Below are positions 63,091 to 64,000 of a stretch of DNA of 64,000 nt, piece after piece. A program made the position numbers and the translations under genes. Location: positions 6,705,501 to 6,769,500 of the forward strand of contig NC_070558.1 of assembly GCF_026914185.1 (NCBI RefSeq), given 5' to 3'. The notes under the pieces are model-generated. The model was given only the letters and a program-made list of their open reading frames with translations, made no database searches and had not been told where the DNA came from. The stretch's first letter is position 1. The number at the start of each line of letters is the position of its first letter. This DNA is from Puccinia triticina. Its lineage: Eukaryota; Basidiomycota; Pucciniomycetes; Pucciniales; Pucciniaceae.

Positions 63091-64000
63091 ATGTCTGGAC
63101 GGGGTGGTTTCAGAGGATCGGACCGTGGTGGTCGTGGAGGCGGTGCCCCACGTGGAAGAGGCGGAGGTGGGTTCCGTGGCGGTCGAGGTGGCTTTGGCGG
63201 TGGATTCGATAGTGGACCTCCTGCAGAAGTCTTCGGTCAGTGCAATTAAAAATCTGGGTCTTGAGCAAACACTGGCAATCTGATTATGTTTTTTATCGTT
63301 CAAAATACGTGGGGTTTACATTCGATTTATTGATTGCATTCTTTGTTAGAGATGGGATCGTTCGTCCATGCTGTCGAAGGGGAAATGTTATGCACGTCAA
63401 CAAATGGATCAAAAGTTAGCCAAATCCTAAACGCATCCGACAGACTCGAGTTTTGATGAAAGATTTAATCTGATCTTTCCGAACTCTGCTGATCAGGTCC
63501 CATACTTCAATGCGCCGATATACCTAGCCAACAAAACGACGATAGGCAAAGTTGACGAAATTCTGGGCCCAATCAACGAGGTATATTTCACCATCAAGAT
63601 GAGCGATGGCATGGTAGCGACTTCCTTCAACTCCGGCGACAAGGTCTACATCGCCGGTGATAAACTTTTACCCATCGAAAGATTCTTACCTAAACCACCC
63701 GGTGAAAAAAGTGAGTCCTTCTCTGTCCTCCTTACCCCCTCATCTCGATTTATCCATGCCTTAGCTCATAATTACATACTCATATCTCCCTGCTACAATC
63801 CAAGTTCCCAAAAGAGGTGGTGGTGGTCGTGGAGGTCGTGGAGCAGGAAGAGGAGGACCAAGGGGAGGGGGACGAGGCGCGCCACGAGGAGGTGGTCGAG
63901 GGTTCTCGAGGGGCGGCGGGGCAGGTGGTGGGCGAGGGTCCTTTCGTGGTGCCAGTTCGCGAGGCGGTGGCGGTGGTGGGGGATTCCGAGGTGGTGGTGG
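63091..64000 (+). CDS. GAR1: GAR1, H/ACA snoRNP subunit 1 (3' end outside the window)
   Basis: H/ACA snoRNPs guide pseudouridylation of rRNA in the nucleolus; Gar1 contacts the Cbf5/dyskerin catalytic subunit. Exons inferred at 63091-63235, 63350-63414, 63497-63710 and 63805 to beyond 64000, with introns of 114, 82 and 94 bp. The ATG starts [14 protein letters not shown], an N-terminal GAR (Gly-Arg-rich) domain. Joining exons gives the conserved core: [60 protein letters not shown]. The last exon is a C-terminal GAR domain that runs off the window. Frame is kept at all three junctions. The first donor is GTCAGT, a little off consensus. Confidence 0.95.

Noticed and set aside
63236..63349. Reading through the first GAR1 intron to give a short GAR-only protein
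   Set aside because: The ORF ends within the intron, whereas splicing joins [14 protein letters not shown] exactly as in the Gar1 family.

Overview
The window looks like a transposon-rich arm of a basidiomycete genome, most likely a rust fungus (Pucciniales). The evidence is short GT-AG introns in every host gene, Ty3 polyproteins of a type common in rusts, hAT and MITE debris, and very low gene density. Only three host genes look intact: a tail-anchored RING protein (23.5 kb, +), a 950-residue five-exon RING-H2 protein with an N-myristoylation-like start (28.8 to 25.7 kb, -), and the 5' part of GAR1, the H/ACA snoRNP subunit (63.1 kb to the window end, +). A fourth locus on the minus strand (22.7-21.9 kb) is a decayed bHLH transcription factor. 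The species assignment is inference.

Layout. 0.2-13.6 kb: Ty3-type element A1, its reverse transcriptase split by a 5.1-kb foldback element made of inverted satellite arrays. 13.8-19.8 kb: nested TIR elements, a hAT transposase remnant and a Harbinger-like element with a 41-bp palindromic satellite core. 20-29 kb: the gene island. 29.2-30.4 kb: small TIR elements. 30.4-38.6 kb: A2, a younger relative of A1. 38.6-44.9 kb: satellites, MITEs and a solo-LTR-like repeat. 44.9-49.8 kb: an LTR element with no coding capacity (LARD). 50.3-55.3 kb: repeats and MITEs. 55.7-61.9 kb: a minus-strand chromovirus with 130-bp LTRs. 63.1 kb onward: GAR1.

The most unusual signal is in the A1/A2 family. Homologous intron-like modules of about 107-122 bp, each running from GTAAGT to a pyrimidine-rich AG, occupy four positions: 5' leader, linker, just before RT, and pol end. 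Two of these positions are polymorphic between the copies, and the empty sites are scarless at the predicted splice sites. Inside pol the modules are open reading frame and 112 bp long (1 mod 3), so the Gag-Pol frame needs them retained; where A2 lacks one, its pol frame is broken exactly there. This fits an exitron- or introner-like sequence spreading inside a retrotransposon, with spliced RNA occasionally reverse-transcribed. The same family carries a primer-binding site that is a 50-nt antisense copy of mature tRNA-Tyr from nt 27 to CCA, a conserved in-frame TGA in protease, and a conserved T-TTT-TTG slip site abutting a stop.

All the autonomous elements are inactivated largely by C-to-T or G-to-A changes, several at catalytic residues, which suggests cytosine deamination or a RIP-like process.
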